Assembly: GCA_001769005.1 (NCBI GenBank)
Contig: MENE01000051.1
Coordinates: 1 to 7,231 of the forward strand
Length of the DNA stretch: 7,231 nucleotides
Origin: Bacteroidetes bacterium GWA2_31_9b
GTDB taxonomy: Bacteria > Bacteroidota > Bacteroidia > Bacteroidales > UBA12077
Direction of reading: 5' to 3'
How positions within the stretch are numbered: position 1 is the stretch's first letter; every line of letters begins with the position of its first letter. The position numbers were made by a program, and so were the translations under genes. The notes under the pieces were generated by a model, which was not told the DNA's origin, ran no database searches, and saw only the letters and a program-made list of their open reading frames with translations. Shown one piece after another: positions 6,698 to 7,231 of this stretch.

Positions 6698-7183
6698 TTT
6701 ATCGTTATATTCGGCAATAATATCTTTAACTCCTTCTGGAGAAACTCTACCAAAGGTTTTATCACCTACCTGAACAACAGGAGCTAAACCGCAAGCACCT
6801 ACACAACGAAGGCAACTTAACGAAAATTTACCATCGGGTGTTGTTTCTCCAACCTCAACATTTAACTGACGCTTAAATTCCTGTAAAACATTTTCAGCAC
6901 CACGAACATAGCAAGCTGTCCCAGTACAAATGGAGATTGGATGCAATCCTTTTGGTTTCATGGTAAAAAACGAGTAGAATGTTACTACACCATAAACTTT
7001 TGCAACCGACATTTCCAGTTCCTGAGCAATTACTTCCTGTATTTCGGCAGGCAAATAACCGAAATGCTCCTGTGTTTTATGTAAAACATTAATTAGCTCA
7101 CCTTGCTTATTATTAAAAGACTTACAAATTTCTTTTATCGTATTTAAGTCTTTTTCTTTTATTTTAACTTTTATTCTTGACAT
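6695..7183 (-). CDS. nuoE: NuoE / HydC / HndA-type thioredoxin-like [2Fe-2S] subunit (162 aa)
   Basis: Small electron-transfer subunit of the complex I 24-kDa family. It carries one [2Fe-2S] cluster beside an FMN/NADH-binding NuoF-type partner, in the cytoplasm or on the inner face of the membrane. An N-terminal helical part (GELINVLHKTQEHFGYLP at 28-45, then VYGVVTFYSFF at 63-73) precedes the thioredoxin-like fold. The ligands form CX4C (Cys86, Cys91) and CX3C (Cys127, Cys131 in RCVGACGLAPVV), with an extra Cys124. The length is normal. The start is the ATG at 7183: GGAGG lies 8 bases upstream, whereas an in-frame TTG at 7225 would add 14 residues containing that ribosome site and no family sequence. 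A terminator follows, so it ends its transcript; any NuoF/hydrogenase partners must lie beyond the right edge. Many Bacteroidota complex I operons lack NuoE, so a bifurcating [FeFe]-hydrogenase or other NAD-linked enzyme is a likely home, but the window cannot show it. Confidence 0.93.
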   Translation of the reverse strand: MSRIKVKIKEKDLNTIKEICKSFNNKQGELINVLHKTQEHFGYLPAEIQEVIAQELEMSVAKVYGVVTFYSFFTMKPKGLHPISICTGTACYVRGAENVLQEFKRQLNVEVGETTPDGKFSLSCLRCVGACGLAPVVQVGDKTFGRVSPEGVKDIIAEYNDK

Positions 7184-7191
7184 TGATTTTT

Positions 7192-7196
7192 CCTCC
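7192..7196 (-). promoter_or_regulatory. Shine-Dalgarno site that fixes the NuoE-like start
   Basis: GGAGG on the minus strand, 8 bases before the ATG at 7183-7181. It is a near-ideal anti-16S match, and neither of the other two genes has one; the adhesin and PBP starts follow A-rich or unremarkable leaders. It supports the 162-residue form over the TTG-started 176-residue form. Confidence 0.85.
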
Positions 7197-7231
7197 AAAT
7201 TAAATTTCAAACTAGCTGATTTCAATTTTTC

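Noticed and set aside
7184..7225. TTG-started extension of the NuoE-like protein (14 extra residues)
   Set aside because: The extension contains the GGAGG ribosome site for the ATG at 7183 and resembles no part of the family.

Overview
The window is AT-rich, with every supported gene on the minus strand. It looks like chromosomal DNA of a Bacteroidota bacterium. The strongest sign is the C-terminal type IX secretion (T9SS type A) sorting domain on the large gene, since T9SS is essentially confined to that phylum. The Bacteroidota-like class A penicillin-binding protein and the A-rich leader of the large gene agree with this. The order cannot be fixed from the window. A NuoE/HydC-type subunit would suit an anaerobe or facultative anaerobe.

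Layout in the direction of transcription (right to left). (1) 7183-6695: a 162-residue NuoE/HndA/HydC-type [2Fe-2S] protein with a strong Shine-Dalgarno sequence. Its 3' flank holds a degenerate 7-bp-period repeat that can fold into a long AT hairpin (6609-6697), followed by a rho-independent terminator (6535-6560). (2) 6534-6243: an AT-rich leader with a perfect 10-bp inverted repeat and one weak promoter candidate. (3) 6242-1617: a 1541-residue secreted adhesin-like protein. It has a signal peptide behind an unusually long N-terminal extension, a beta-rich N-terminal module, eight nearly identical ~100-residue cadherin-like repeats, four divergent cadherin-like domains and a T9SS sorting tail. 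(4) 1595-1569: a second terminator, almost identical to the first. (5) 1443-1: the N-terminal 481 residues of a class A penicillin-binding protein (PBP1A type), cut by the window edge.

The three genes look like independent transcription units: two are separated from the next by terminators, and their roles differ (redox chemistry, surface adhesion, peptidoglycan synthesis). I see no sign of a new multi-gene system. The most interesting material is the evolution of the repeat array, where protein identity is kept despite many synonymous changes. The duplicated 52-bp terminator module flanking the adhesin gene and the heptad-periodic hairpin after the NuoE-like gene also deserve a look.
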